Shown here piece after piece: positions 8,775 through 16,984 of a stretch of DNA of 64,000 nt; within the stretch, counting starts at the first letter, position 1; every line of letters begins with the position of its first letter. Location of the stretch: assembly GCF_016862955.1 (NCBI RefSeq), contig NZ_BONY01000001.1, forward strand, positions 62,001 to 126,000, written 5' to 3'. Source of the stretch: Rhizocola hellebori. GTDB taxonomy: Bacteria; Actinomycetota; Actinomycetes; Mycobacteriales; Micromonosporaceae. The position numbers and the translations under genes were made by a program. The notes under the pieces are model-generated. The model saw only the letters and a list, made by a program, of their open reading frames with translations, was not told the DNA's origin and searched no databases.

Positions 8775-9935
8775 GTGTGCGCGGCCTGCGCACGGGGTAA
8801 CGCTGCGGGCGTGGATGTGGACGCCAAGCCCAAGGTTCAGCAGGACGACACCGATCAGGTCCCGGTCGCCGCGGTAGCCGCGGGCCCGATCGACGCCGGG
8901 CAGGTGTTCAGGTGGACTGTCGCGGCCGGTTTCGGCCTGCTGGTGGTGATTCTGATCGCCCTGGCCGTCTACTCGATGCAGACCCTGCTGGTGCAGATGG
9001 TGGTCGCGGTCTTCATCGCGGTGAGCCTGGATCCCTTGGTGCGCTGGATGATCGGCCGCGGGATGAAGCGCTCGCAAGCGGTGGCGCTGATTTTCGTGGT
9101 CACCCTGCTCATCGTCGCCGGGCTGGTCTGGCTCTTCGCGCCCGACCTGATGCGTCAGGCCAGCGCGTTGACCACCGACTTCCCCGGCTACATCGATAAC
9201 CTTCGGCAGCGCTCGCCCGATCTGCGCAGCCTGGAGAACCGGTTCAACCTGGCGCCGCGCATCGACCAGTGGGTGCAGACCGTCCCGGCGAAGATGAGCG
9301 AGCAGGCCATCTCGGTGTCCCGCCAGTTCCTGGGCGCGCTCGTCTCGGTGCTTCTCGTGATAGTGATGACCATCTACCTGATGGCGGATCTGTCCCGGCT
9401 GCGCCGGGGTCTGGTGCGGCTGTTCCCGAAGCGGCACCGGCCACAGATCAGCGAAGCGGTGAACCTCATCATCGACAAGGTTGGCTCCTACATGATCGGC
9501 AACCTGCTGATCTCCGGCATCGCCGGCGTGACCGCCTTCATCGCCCTGTCGGCGCTGGGCGTGCCGTTCGCCCTGCCGCTGGCGCTGATAGTCGCGATCA
9601 CCGACCTGATCCCGCTCATCGGCGCCACCCTCGGCGCGGCCATCTGCTTGATCGTCTCCGTGGCCACCACCGACATCTGGCCGACGACCATCCTCGTCGC
9701 GGTGTTTTTCCTTGTCTACCAACAGGTGGAGAACTACGTCATCGCGCCGCGGGTGCTGCGCAACACCGTGGACATCTCCTCGGTCGCCGTGCTTTTCGCG
9801 GCGCTGGTCGGCGCGAGCATCCTCGGCGTGATCGGGGCACTGCTGGCGATCCCGGTCGCGGCCGCGCTCAAGGCGATCATCTCCGACTGGATCCGCGACC
9901 GCGACGCGGAGGACTCCGCGGCGGGCGCTAAATAG
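8775..9935 (+). CDS. AI-2E family (PerM-like) membrane transporter
   Basis: 386 residues, with a short polar N terminus followed by the typical AI-2E/PerM pattern: paired membrane helices near 45-100, a long mostly polar segment (about 125-195) and about five further helices, ending with EEN-less but typical VFFLVYQQVENYVIAPRV near 300-320. Members of this family export small molecules or ions (AI-2, Na+, Li+); the substrate here is unknown. The first start is GTG 8775; GTG 8811 or 8817 are equally plausible because the intervening residues look dispensable and no good ribosome site marks either. The last eight bases overlap the convergent MFS gene. Confidence 0.85.
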   Translation: MCAACARGNAAGVDVDAKPKVQQDDTDQVPVAAVAAGPIDAGQVFRWTVAAGFGLLVVILIALAVYSMQTLLVQMVVAVFIAVSLDPLVRWMIGRGMKRSQAVALIFVVTLLIVAGLVWLFAPDLMRQASALTTDFPGYIDNLRQRSPDLRSLENRFNLAPRIDQWVQTVPAKMSEQAISVSRQFLGALVSVLLVIVMTIYLMADLSRLRRGLVRLFPKRHRPQISEAVNLIIDKVGSYMIGNLLISGIAGVTAFIALSALGVPFALPLALIVAITDLIPLIGATLGAAICLIVSVATTDIWPTTILVAVFFLVYQQVENYVIAPRVLRNTVDISSVAVLFAALVGASILGVIGALLAIPVAAALKAIISDWIRDRDAEDSAAGAK

Positions 9936-11415
9936 CCGCGTGCCCCGGGCCGGCGGCCACGTCGCTCTTGCGCGCGGTCACCAGCACCGCCATGATCACG
10001 GTCGCGATGGCCAGACACACCGCGGCCCAGAAGAACGCCACCGTGTAGCCGTGCACCTGCGCTTCGGCGACGACCTCGGTCTGGTTGACGCCGGGGCGCA
10101 TGTGATCGGTCAGGTAGGCGGCCACCGCGGTGGTGAAGAACGTGTTGAACAGGGCCGCGCCCAGCGATCCACCCACCTGCTGGGTCGAGTTCAGGGTGGC
10201 GCTCGCCGCGCCCGCGTCGTGGTTGGGCACGCCGATCAGGGCCAGGTTGGACAGCGGCACGAAGATGAAACCCAGACCCAGACCGAGCAACAACTCGGCG
10301 GGCAGCACGTGGGTGGCGTACTTGGTGTGCAGGCCGATCTGGGTCAGCAGCAGCATGGCAGCCGTGGACGACAAGCCACCGGCGACCATGAGCGGCTTGG
10401 GCCCGATCTTCGGGATGAGCTGACTGGCCACAGCCGCCGCGACGAAGACACCGGCCGTAACCGGCAACGTGGCCAAACCCGCCTTCAGCGGCGAATAGCC
10501 AAGCGTGGCTTGGAAGTAGAAGGTGAGGAACAGGAAGGAGCCGAACAGGCCGGCACCGGTCAGCAGGCTCGCCAGGAAGGCGCCACCGCGGTTGCGGTCG
10601 AGCACAATTCGCAAGGGCAGCAACGGGTTTTTCGCCCGCATCTGGATCAGGACGAAGATGACCAGCAGCAGCACGCCGATGCCGAGGAAGGTCAGGGTGG
10701 AGGCGGCATCCCAGCCGGCGGTGGCCGCCTTGGTGAAACCGTAGACCAGCGACACCAGACCCAGCGTGGCCGTGAAGGCGCCCGGGATGTCGAAGCTGGT
10801 GTTTCCTTTGGCACGGCTCTCCGGTACCAAGGGAATGGCAAAGACAATCGCGATCGCGGCGATGGGAATGTTGACCAGCAGACACCAGCGCCAGTTGGTG
10901 TACTCGGTCAGGATCCCGCCCAGCAAAAGTCCCACGGCCGCACCGCCACCGGCGATCGCGCCGTAGACGGCGAAGGCCTTGGCCCGCTCCTTTACCTCGG
11001 TGAACAGCACGGTCAGCAGGGCGAGGCTGGCCGGAGCGAGCAGCGCGCCGAAGGCACCCTGCAACGCCCGCGCGGCAAACAGCGTCCCGCCACTTTGCGC
11101 GAGACCACCCAGCGCGGACGCGAGGGCGAAACCGATCGCACCGGCGACGAAGGCGCGCTTACGGCCCCAATAGTCCGCTATCCGGCCACCGAGCAGCAGC
11201 AGACCACCGAAGGTCAGGGTGTAGGCCGTGACGACCCATTGCCGGTCAGGGTCCGTGATCCCCAGGTCCGCCTGGGCCTGGGGCAGCGCGATATTGACGA
11301 TGGTGGCGTCGAGCACCACCATCAACTGCGCCACCGCGATCACGGCCAGGGCAAGCCATCGCTTCGGATAGGCCGATAGCGCTGAGCCTTCTTGTTGCAT
11401 CACCACCGAGGCCAC
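9928..11415 (-). CDS. DHA2-family (EmrB/QacA-like) 14-TM MFS drug exporter
   Basis: 495 residues with fourteen predicted membrane helices. The N-terminal helix carries the DHA2 hallmark LDATIVNIALPQAQADL, followed by WVVTAYTLTFGGLLLLGGRIADYWGRKRAF, which is the motif A loop between helices 2 and 3. Proton-driven export of lipophilic compounds is the family role. The GTG start at 11415 has GAGGGGG upstream; ATG 11400 is an alternative. No regulator gene of the TetR or MarR type adjoins it. It is not embedded in a biosynthetic operon, so it may serve general resistance. Confidence 0.88.
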   Translation of the reverse strand: MASVVMQQEGSALSAYPKRWLALAVIAVAQLMVVLDATIVNIALPQAQADLGITDPDRQWVVTAYTLTFGGLLLLGGRIADYWGRKRAFVAGAIGFALASALGGLAQSGGTLFAARALQGAFGALLAPASLALLTVLFTEVKERAKAFAVYGAIAGGGAAVGLLLGGILTEYTNWRWCLLVNIPIAAIAIVFAIPLVPESRAKGNTSFDIPGAFTATLGLVSLVYGFTKAATAGWDAASTLTFLGIGVLLLVIFVLIQMRAKNPLLPLRIVLDRNRGGAFLASLLTGAGLFGSFLFLTFYFQATLGYSPLKAGLATLPVTAGVFVAAAVASQLIPKIGPKPLMVAGGLSSTAAMLLLTQIGLHTKYATHVLPAELLLGLGLGFIFVPLSNLALIGVPNHDAGAASATLNSTQQVGGSLGAALFNTFFTTAVAAYLTDHMRPGVNQTEVVAEAQVHGYTVAFFWAAVCLAIATVIMAVLVTARKSDVAAGPGHAAI

Positions 11416-11515
11416 GATGGGTCCCCCTCACCACTCGCGAGCAGGGTTTTGATTCTCCTCGCGATTTGTCAGGGCTGTCCGGAGAACCGCCGATATATGG
11501 CCTAAGTTTTTGATC

Positions 11516-12925
11516 TCAAAGCGCGTGCGCTGGGCGGCGCGCGCCCCACGGCACCGCCTGCTCCAGCTGCGCGGCGACCCGCAGCAACACGTCTTCGCGG
11601 CCATAGGCGGCGACCAGCTGCACCCCGATCGGCAGGCCTTCCCTGCTCTGAGCGAGCGGCAGGCTGATGGCCGGGTGGCCGCTGATGTTGAAGGGTGCGG
11701 TGAACGGCCCCAGGTCAAGGATTTCCCGGATCCACGAGCGCGCGGTGTGCTGCGGGCTGTCGTAGCGCAGCGTGCCGTGCGGCAGCGGGAGCTGCCCGAA
11801 GGTGGGTGTCACCAGCAGGTCGTACCGGTTGAAGAACAGCGCCACGGCCCGGGTCACCCGGTGCTGCGCGTCAAGGGCGGCCATGACGTCCAGCGCGGTG
11901 GACTCCTCTGCCATCGCGAGTACCTGACGGGAGACCGCTTCCAGCCTAGAGCGGTCGGGCTGGCGTCCGGCGCGCAGCACGGCCGCCCCGGTCGCGATGA
12001 CACCGAGCATGGTCGCGTCGAGGATCGCCTCGGCTTCCAGCTCCGGGCTCGCCTGCTCCACCGGGTACCCGATCCACTCCAGCACCTTGCCCGCCGCCTC
12101 GGTCGCCGCCACCACCTGGGGGTCGACCTGCACCTGCGACCAGGCCCGCGTGGTGAGCGCGACGCGAAGCCGGTCGGGGGCCGCGGTCAGCTCCTGGACG
12201 TAGGGCCGCAAAGGCGGTGGCGCCGTTTGCTTTTCGCCCACCAACGGGGCGCTGACCGCGTCCAGCAGGTGTGCCGTGTCCCTTACGCTGCGCGTCAGCG
12301 CGAACTCGGTGATGAGCCCGAAGCCGGCCTCCCCGGCCAGCGGGCCGCTGGGCGTGCGGCCGCGGCTGGGCTTGAGCCCCACCAGACCGCAGCAGGAAGC
12401 GGGAATACGGATCGAGCCACCGCCGTCGTTGCCGTGCGCGATCGGCACCGCCCGCGCCGCTACCAGCGCGGCGGAGCCGCCGCTCGACCCACCGACGCCC
12501 CGGCCCAGCGCCCACGGATTGCGGGTCGGACCCGACCGCAGCGGCTCGGTGGAAAAGCTGAACCCCAGCTCGGGCGCGGTGCTCTGGCCCAGTGCCACCA
12601 GCCCCGCCTCCCGGAAACGCGCCATCATGTCGTGGTCGACCAGTGCGACAGCGCCCCGGATGGCGCGGCTGCCCAGCGCGAAGGGAACCCCGCGCGCGAA
12701 AGGCCCGCTGTCCTTGATGACAAAAGGAACACCCCGCCATGGGCCGCGTGGCGGGTCGGGCTCCGCGGGCTCGAACAGGGGCAGGGTGAGTGCGTTGAGG
12801 TCGGCGTTGGCGGCTTCCAGCGCCCGCAGGGCCACCTGCCGCACCTCGGTCATGGTGACCTGGCCGGCCGCGATCAGCTCCCGCAGCCCGACCCCGTCCA
12901 AGCTGGCATATTCGTGCAGTTCCAT
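11516..12925 (-). CDS. Amidase-signature family amidase
   Basis: 469 residues, the usual length for a single-domain amidase-signature enzyme. The Ser-cisSer-Lys catalytic triad can be placed: Lys71 in PFVIKDSG, the Ser pair at 147-148 in GVGGSSGGSAA, and nucleophile Ser171 in GNDGGGSIRIPA. These enzymes hydrolyse carboxylic amides to acid and ammonia; the substrate cannot be told from sequence. There is no signal peptide, so it is cytosolic. It starts at ATG 12925 and is divergent from the small coiled-coil gene at 12970. Confidence 0.9.
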   Translation of the reverse strand: MELHEYASLDGVGLRELIAAGQVTMTEVRQVALRALEAANADLNALTLPLFEPAEPDPPRGPWRGVPFVIKDSGPFARGVPFALGSRAIRGAVALVDHDMMARFREAGLVALGQSTAPELGFSFSTEPLRSGPTRNPWALGRGVGGSSGGSAALVAARAVPIAHGNDGGGSIRIPASCCGLVGLKPSRGRTPSGPLAGEAGFGLITEFALTRSVRDTAHLLDAVSAPLVGEKQTAPPPLRPYVQELTAAPDRLRVALTTRAWSQVQVDPQVVAATEAAGKVLEWIGYPVEQASPELEAEAILDATMLGVIATGAAVLRAGRQPDRSRLEAVSRQVLAMAEESTALDVMAALDAQHRVTRAVALFFNRYDLLVTPTFGQLPLPHGTLRYDSPQHTARSWIREILDLGPFTAPFNISGHPAISLPLAQSREGLPIGVQLVAAYGREDVLLRVAAQLEQAVPWGARRPAHAL

Positions 12926-12969
12926 TGGAGCAAGGATGACCTAGCAGTCCCTGCTGTGACAAAACGGGG

Positions 12970-13389
12970 GTGCGTGACGCTATACCCCACATGTCGGTCG
13001 ATGAGGTCAGCGGATTGCGCGCGATGCTGCGCGCCTACCGCGAGCGCATGTGGGATTTGGACGTCGTGGAGCGGGCCGAGGCGATCGTGCGAGAAAGCCG
13101 GCGGCAACAGGTCTCCCAGGCGCTCGAGGAAACCCTCACCCGGCTCGACGAGGCCGTGCAGGCCGCCAACAACGCCCACGACGGCACCGATGTGGTGGCC
13201 ATGATCGACGCCGAGCAGCAGCTGTGCGCTGCGCAGCATGTCGCACAAACGCTGCTGCGGCGTCACCTGGACGAGACCCGCGCCGCCGATCAGGTGCAAG
13301 CCGCCTACAGCGCCCACCGCAACGAGGTCTCCCAGCGCATCAAGTCCATCGAGATCATGCTGGCCCGTCAGCGCATCACCGGTCTCTAA
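12970..13389 (+). CDS. Small helical (coiled-coil) hypothetical protein
   Basis: 132 to 139 residues, depending on ATG 12991 or GTG 12970; neither has a strong ribosome site. The sequence is almost entirely charged and helical (ERAEAIVRESRRQQVSQALE, LDEAVQAANN, ADQVQAAYSAHRNEVSQRIK), with heptad-like spacing and no cysteine-rich or membrane part, so a coiled coil is likely. I do not recognise a family. The stop overlaps the end of the convergent kelch gene by four bases. Amino-acid composition and codon pattern look like a real gene; function unknown. Confidence 0.6.
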   Translation: MRDAIPHMSVDEVSGLRAMLRAYRERMWDLDVVERAEAIVRESRRQQVSQALEETLTRLDEAVQAANNAHDGTDVVAMIDAEQQLCAAQHVAQTLLRRHLDETRAADQVQAAYSAHRNEVSQRIKSIEIMLARQRITGL

Positions 13390-14357
13390 CCCAGCGGGGC
13401 CAGATCGATCGACTCAAGGGCCGGCGAGACGAACAGGCCGGGCTTGGGCCCGCCCGCGAACGTATAGACGACCGTGCCGTTGGTTGCCGTGCCCAGGCCG
13501 TGCCGTGGCGTCGGCAGACCGGGCAGCGAATACCACTTGCCCTCGCCCACCTGGAAGGCCTCGGCTTCGGGGAAGGTCTGCGCCGCTTCCCCGCCCACGG
13601 CCACCACCCAGCCGTTCGCGGTAGCCGCCGCCGACAGCCCGCCCCGGCGCGTCGGCAGGCCGGGCAGCTTGCGCCATTGGCCGGTCGACGGGTCGAAGAC
13701 CTCGAAAGCGTCCTGATTGGAGTCCACGCCGCCCAGCCGCCCGCCGACCGTGTAGACCAGACCGCCGTGGGCCGCGCCGCCCAGATGCTCACGCGGCGTC
13801 GGCGGACCGGGCAAAGTGGACCAGCTGTCGCCGGTCGCGTCGTAGGCCAACATCTGCTTGGCCAACCCGTCGGCGCCCACCCCGCCGGCGATGTAGACGG
13901 TGTTGCCGACCACCGCGGCGGTGGCCGCACCACGCGGCTGGGGCATCGCCGCCACCGCCCGCCAGCCCGACGGCTCGAGCACGAACGCCGCCGAGCTGGG
14001 GGCGCCGTTGGACTGGTAGCCGCCGAACAGGTAAACCCGGCCGTTGACCGCCGCGGCCATGGCGTGGTTGACCGCGATCGGCAGGGCCGGGCCACCACCC
14101 CAGCGCCCCGACGCGGTATCGAAGATCTCGACCGTGGTCACCGTGCCGCCGTCGGCGCGATAGCCGCCCATCACATAGGCCTGGGCGCCCACCACGACCG
14201 CGACCACCTCGGTGCGGGCCGACGGCGCGTCGGGCAGCTTCTGCCAGGCCAGCCCGGCCGATGGCAGGGGCGGCGGGGCAGGCTGTTGCGCTTTGGTGCA
14301 AGCGGCTCCCAGCGCGGCCGTCACCATCACCGCCACGAGGCTGCGCGTCCATAGCAT
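13386..14357 (-). CDS. Kelch-repeat lipoprotein
   Basis: About 323 residues from ATG 14357 (MLWTRSLVAVMVTAALGAAC), with a short lipoprotein signal and lipobox-like AALGAAC, so the mature protein should be membrane-anchored outside the cell. The rest consists of about six kelch blades, each with a Gly-Gly pair in patterns such as VMGGYRADGG, LFGGYQSNGA, IAGGVGADG and TVGGRLGGVD, predicting a closed beta-propeller. Propellers of this kind bind ligands or act enzymatically; no catalytic residues are evident. It begins four bases after the sigma factor stop and is the last gene of that operon. Confidence 0.82.
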   Translation of the reverse strand: MLWTRSLVAVMVTAALGAACTKAQQPAPPPLPSAGLAWQKLPDAPSARTEVVAVVVGAQAYVMGGYRADGGTVTTVEIFDTASGRWGGGPALPIAVNHAMAAAVNGRVYLFGGYQSNGAPSSAAFVLEPSGWRAVAAMPQPRGAATAAVVGNTVYIAGGVGADGLAKQMLAYDATGDSWSTLPGPPTPREHLGGAAHGGLVYTVGGRLGGVDSNQDAFEVFDPSTGQWRKLPGLPTRRGGLSAAATANGWVVAVGGEAAQTFPEAEAFQVGEGKWYSLPGLPTPRHGLGTATNGTVVYTFAGGPKPGLFVSPALESIDLAPLG

Positions 14358-14361
14358 CGGG

Positions 14362-15645
14362 TCATTGTCCGCCAAGGCGCGCCTGCTCGGCAGCGCGAGA
14401 GAGAAACAGTTCGCGCTCTCGCGCATTGCGGGTCATTTCGGCGGCCCGCTGGAACTCCTGCCGGGACTCCTGATGGCGGTCCAGTTTGGCCAGCAGGTCG
14501 CCGCGCACGGCCGGTACCAACGGATAGCCTGGCAACGATCCCGAGGTCACCAAGGCGTCGACCAGGTCGAGCCCGGCCTTCGGCCCGTCGGCCATGCCCA
14601 CCGCCACCGCCCGGTTGAGCTCCACCACCGGCGACGGGGAAACCAGCGCCAGCACCCGATAGAGCGCGGCTATCCGGCCCCAATCGGTGTCCTGCACCGT
14701 GACCGCGCGGGCGTGCTCGGCCGCTATACAGGCCTGCAGGACATAGGGACCCCAGCTGCCCCCGATCGCTTCGGCCCGCTCGATCGCGGCCAGGCCGCGC
14801 CGGATCAGCAGCCTGTCCCAGCGCCTGCGATCCTGATCCTGCAACAGGATCGGAGCGCCCGTGGCGTCCGTGCGGGCGCCCATCCGGGATGCCTGCAGCT
14901 CCATGAGCGCCACCAGTCCATGCACCTCGGGTTCCTGCGGCGCCAGCCCGGCCAGGATCCGCCCCAGCCGCAGCGCTTCCTCGCACAGCGCCGGGCGCAT
15001 CCAGTCGTCGCCCGCGGTGGCCGAGTAACCCTCGTTGAAGATGAGGTACACGACCTCGAGCACCGAGGCCAGCCGGGGCGCCACCTCCTGCGGCGGCGGC
15101 AGCTCGAAGGGCACCCGCTTGTCGGCCAGCATGCGCTTGGCTCGGGTAATCCGTTGCGACACAGCGGATTCGGCGATCAGATAGCCACGGGCGATCTCTT
15201 CGGTGGTCAGCCCGCCCAGCAGGCGCAGGGTCAGCGCCACCCGCGACTCCCTCGACAGCACCGGATGGCAGGTGGTGAAGATCAGGCGAAGCAGGTCGTC
15301 GCCGACATAGTCATCGAGCGCGGCCGCGACATCCGGCTCATGCGCATCTTCGAGGGTTCTCCCGATTTCGGTCAGCTTCTCTTGGTACCGGGCCTGCCTG
15401 CGCATGGTGTCGATGGCGCGATGCTTGGCGGTGGCCATGAGCCAGGAGCCCGGATTGACCGGGACACCCGACGAGGGCCACTGCTCAAGCGCGATCACGA
15501 GCGCGTCCTGCGCGAGTTCCTCGGCCAGGCCAACGTCTTGTACCAGGCGGGCCAGTCCGGCGATGAGCCGGGCCGACTCCATGCGCCAGACCGTCTCCAC
15601 AGCGCGGCGAGGATCGGTTGCCGTCATGGCTACCGATCCTCGCAT
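14362..15645 (-). CDS. ECF42-type RNA polymerase sigma factor with long C-terminal extension
   Basis: 427 residues, about twice the length of a simple ECF sigma factor. Regions 2 and 4 occupy the first 185 residues (GLAEELAQDALVIALEQW; then LLGGLTTEEIARGYLIAESAVSQRITRAKR). The remaining part contains the tetratricopeptide-like helical domain typical of this group (RPALCEEALRLGRILAGLAP and VVELNRAVAVGMADGPKAG). The ECF42 group is known to be encoded next to DGPF/YCII proteins, exactly as here: the DGPF gene ends six bases upstream. Starts at ATG 15645 or 15627 are both possible. The C-terminal domain probably replaces a separate anti-sigma factor. Confidence 0.9.
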   Translation of the reverse strand: MRGSVAMTATDPRRAVETVWRMESARLIAGLARLVQDVGLAEELAQDALVIALEQWPSSGVPVNPGSWLMATAKHRAIDTMRRQARYQEKLTEIGRTLEDAHEPDVAAALDDYVGDDLLRLIFTTCHPVLSRESRVALTLRLLGGLTTEEIARGYLIAESAVSQRITRAKRMLADKRVPFELPPPQEVAPRLASVLEVVYLIFNEGYSATAGDDWMRPALCEEALRLGRILAGLAPQEPEVHGLVALMELQASRMGARTDATGAPILLQDQDRRRWDRLLIRRGLAAIERAEAIGGSWGPYVLQACIAAEHARAVTVQDTDWGRIAALYRVLALVSPSPVVELNRAVAVGMADGPKAGLDLVDALVTSGSLPGYPLVPAVRGDLLAKLDRHQESRQEFQRAAEMTRNARERELFLSRAAEQARLGGQ

Positions 15646-15651
15646 CCGCGA

Positions 15652-16005
15652 TCACGCCGGGTCGAAAACCCTCAGCACCGTCGCCTCGCCCTCCCAGCCG
15701 GGCCAGAACTCGTGATGCAGATTGAGGAAGCGGCTGGCCCACTGGACCGCCTCCTCTTTCGACCGCACCTGGTAGAGCGCATAGCTGATCATTTCCTTGG
15801 CCTCGGCGAAGGGCCCATCGGTCACGGACAGCTTGCCCGCGCTCAGCTGCACCCTGGCCCCGGCCGCGCTGGGCATCAGGCCCGCGGTGTCCAGCAGCGC
15901 CCCGGATCGGGTGGCCTCCTCACCGAGCTTCATGATGGCCTCCATCAGCTCGGCGGGTGGCGGAGTAGCCGGTGGTTCCGCGTTGAGCAGGATCATGTAT
16001 CGCAT
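15652..16005 (-). CDS. DGPF/YCII-related small protein
   Basis: 117 residues with the eponymous DGPF motif in LSVTDGPFAEAKEMISYAL, and an N-terminal strand MRYMILLNAEP, matching the YCII-like dimeric ferredoxin-fold proteins. Proteins of this type accompany ECF42 sigma factors and are thought to be linked to their signalling, but no biochemical role is settled. It starts at ATG 16005 with GGA upstream. It sits between the DUF998 membrane protein and the sigma factor in one minus-strand operon. Confidence 0.88.
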   Translation of the reverse strand: MRYMILLNAEPPATPPPAELMEAIMKLGEEATRSGALLDTAGLMPSAAGARVQLSAGKLSVTDGPFAEAKEMISYALYQVRSKEEAVQWASRFLNLHHEFWPGWEGEATVLRVFDPA

Positions 16006-16020
16006 CGTCGGATCCTTTCC

Positions 16021-16665
16021 CTATTTCGAGTAGTAGTGAAGGCAGATCGTGGTCAGCCACGACCAGACAAGTAGCACAGCCGCCACGAAGGCGAGGGTGA
16101 CCGGCCCGTGTGAGCCGCTGGCGATGCCGGCGAAGCCCGCCAGGAACGCCACCCCGGTGACCCGGGAGAACCAGGCCAGGCCCATCTTGCCGTCACGGGC
16201 GAAGCGGGATCCCAGCACCAGGCAGGCCGCGATCAGGCAGCCGAAGCCGATGCCGCCGGCCACGAAATGCAGCATGCCGTGCCAGCTCACCTCCGCCGCG
16301 TCGGCCGGGGTTCCGGCCGGGAAGCCCTGGGCCGGGTCGGCGCGGAAGATCCCGGCCGCGACCAGGCTCACCCCGTAACCGCCGATCAGCAGCGGTCCCC
16401 AGGTGCGGCCGCGTCCCGGGGTCAGCGCGCGGCGCAACCCCACCGCCGCGGCGACACACATCAGCCCGGTCAGGATGAAGTTGGTGATCTGGATCCAGCC
16501 CAGCTCACCATTGCTCAGCAGGCTCCAGGCGTGCTTGGTCAGGTCGAACCCGTCGCGGGTGAGCGCCTGGGCCAGCGCCACGGTCACATAGAACGGCCCA
16601 GCGATCACTCCCCAGCCCAACAGCGAGTTGGTCACTCGGGTCGCGGGGTCACAGCTCTGGCTCAT
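16021..16665 (-). CDS. DUF998-family membrane protein
   Basis: 214 residues with six predicted membrane helices (GVIAGPFYVTVALAQALT; NFILTGLMCVAAAVGL; LLIGGYGVSLVAAGIF and so on) and the conserved loops of DUF998 (IFRADPAQGFPAGTP and WHGMLHFVAGGIGF with paired His). It starts at ATG 16665 with GGAG eight bases upstream. It is the first gene of the four-gene operon DUF998, DGPF protein, ECF42 sigma, kelch lipoprotein, and probably belongs to the same stress or sensing circuit. Function of the family is unknown. Confidence 0.85.
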   Translation of the reverse strand: MSQSCDPATRVTNSLLGWGVIAGPFYVTVALAQALTRDGFDLTKHAWSLLSNGELGWIQITNFILTGLMCVAAAVGLRRALTPGRGRTWGPLLIGGYGVSLVAAGIFRADPAQGFPAGTPADAAEVSWHGMLHFVAGGIGFGCLIAACLVLGSRFARDGKMGLAWFSRVTGVAFLAGFAGIASGSHGPVTLAFVAAVLLVWSWLTTICLHYYSK

Positions 16666-16984
16666 GATGGATCTCCTTCATTCGAGGTCTCTACCTATGC
16701 CTCGAATGGGCCGACGGGGATCCGACATCGCCTGCCAAGATTTTTTTCAGGACTTCTGGCTACAGTCCTCCCACGACCTATCTGCGCACCCCGGGCGGAG
16801 TCGGGCCGCGCCGTCAAGCCGGGCCGCGCCCTCAAGCCGGAACGCGCCCTCAAGCCGGAACGCGCCCTCAAGCCGGAACGCGCCCACAAGCCGGAACGCG
16901 CCCACAAGCCGGAACGCGCCGTCAAGCCGCGCCGCGCCCTCAAGCTGGGCCGCGCCACAAGCTTGGCCGCGCCCGCGGGCTTGG
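16666..16984. other. 319-bp gene-free stretch upstream of the DUF998 operon
   Basis: This is the only gap longer than 300 bases. It lies between the start of the DUF998 gene and the 3' end of the epimerase gene, both on the minus strand. Its first part should hold the DUF998 operon promoter and includes a seven-T run near 16740. Its second part is the tandem repeat array at 16803-16964. Frames across it encode only low-complexity repeat peptides and overlap both neighbours, so I call no gene here. Confidence 0.6.
16803..16964. repeat. Tandem array of an 18-bp unit, about nine copies
   Basis: Nine head-to-tail units of 18 bp with consensus GGAACGCGCCCTCAAGCC. The centre units (16839-16928) are nearly identical; the flanking ones have GGGCCG in place of GGAACG and are more degenerate. 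The length is a multiple of three, so frames stay open through it, but flanking sequence does not support a gene. It abuts the epimerase 3' end. It could be a variable-number repeat, a transcript-end structure or protein-binding array. Confidence 0.85.

Noticed and set aside
16803-16964. CRISPR array
   Set aside because: The 18-bp units are directly adjacent with no unique spacers, and no cas genes are present.
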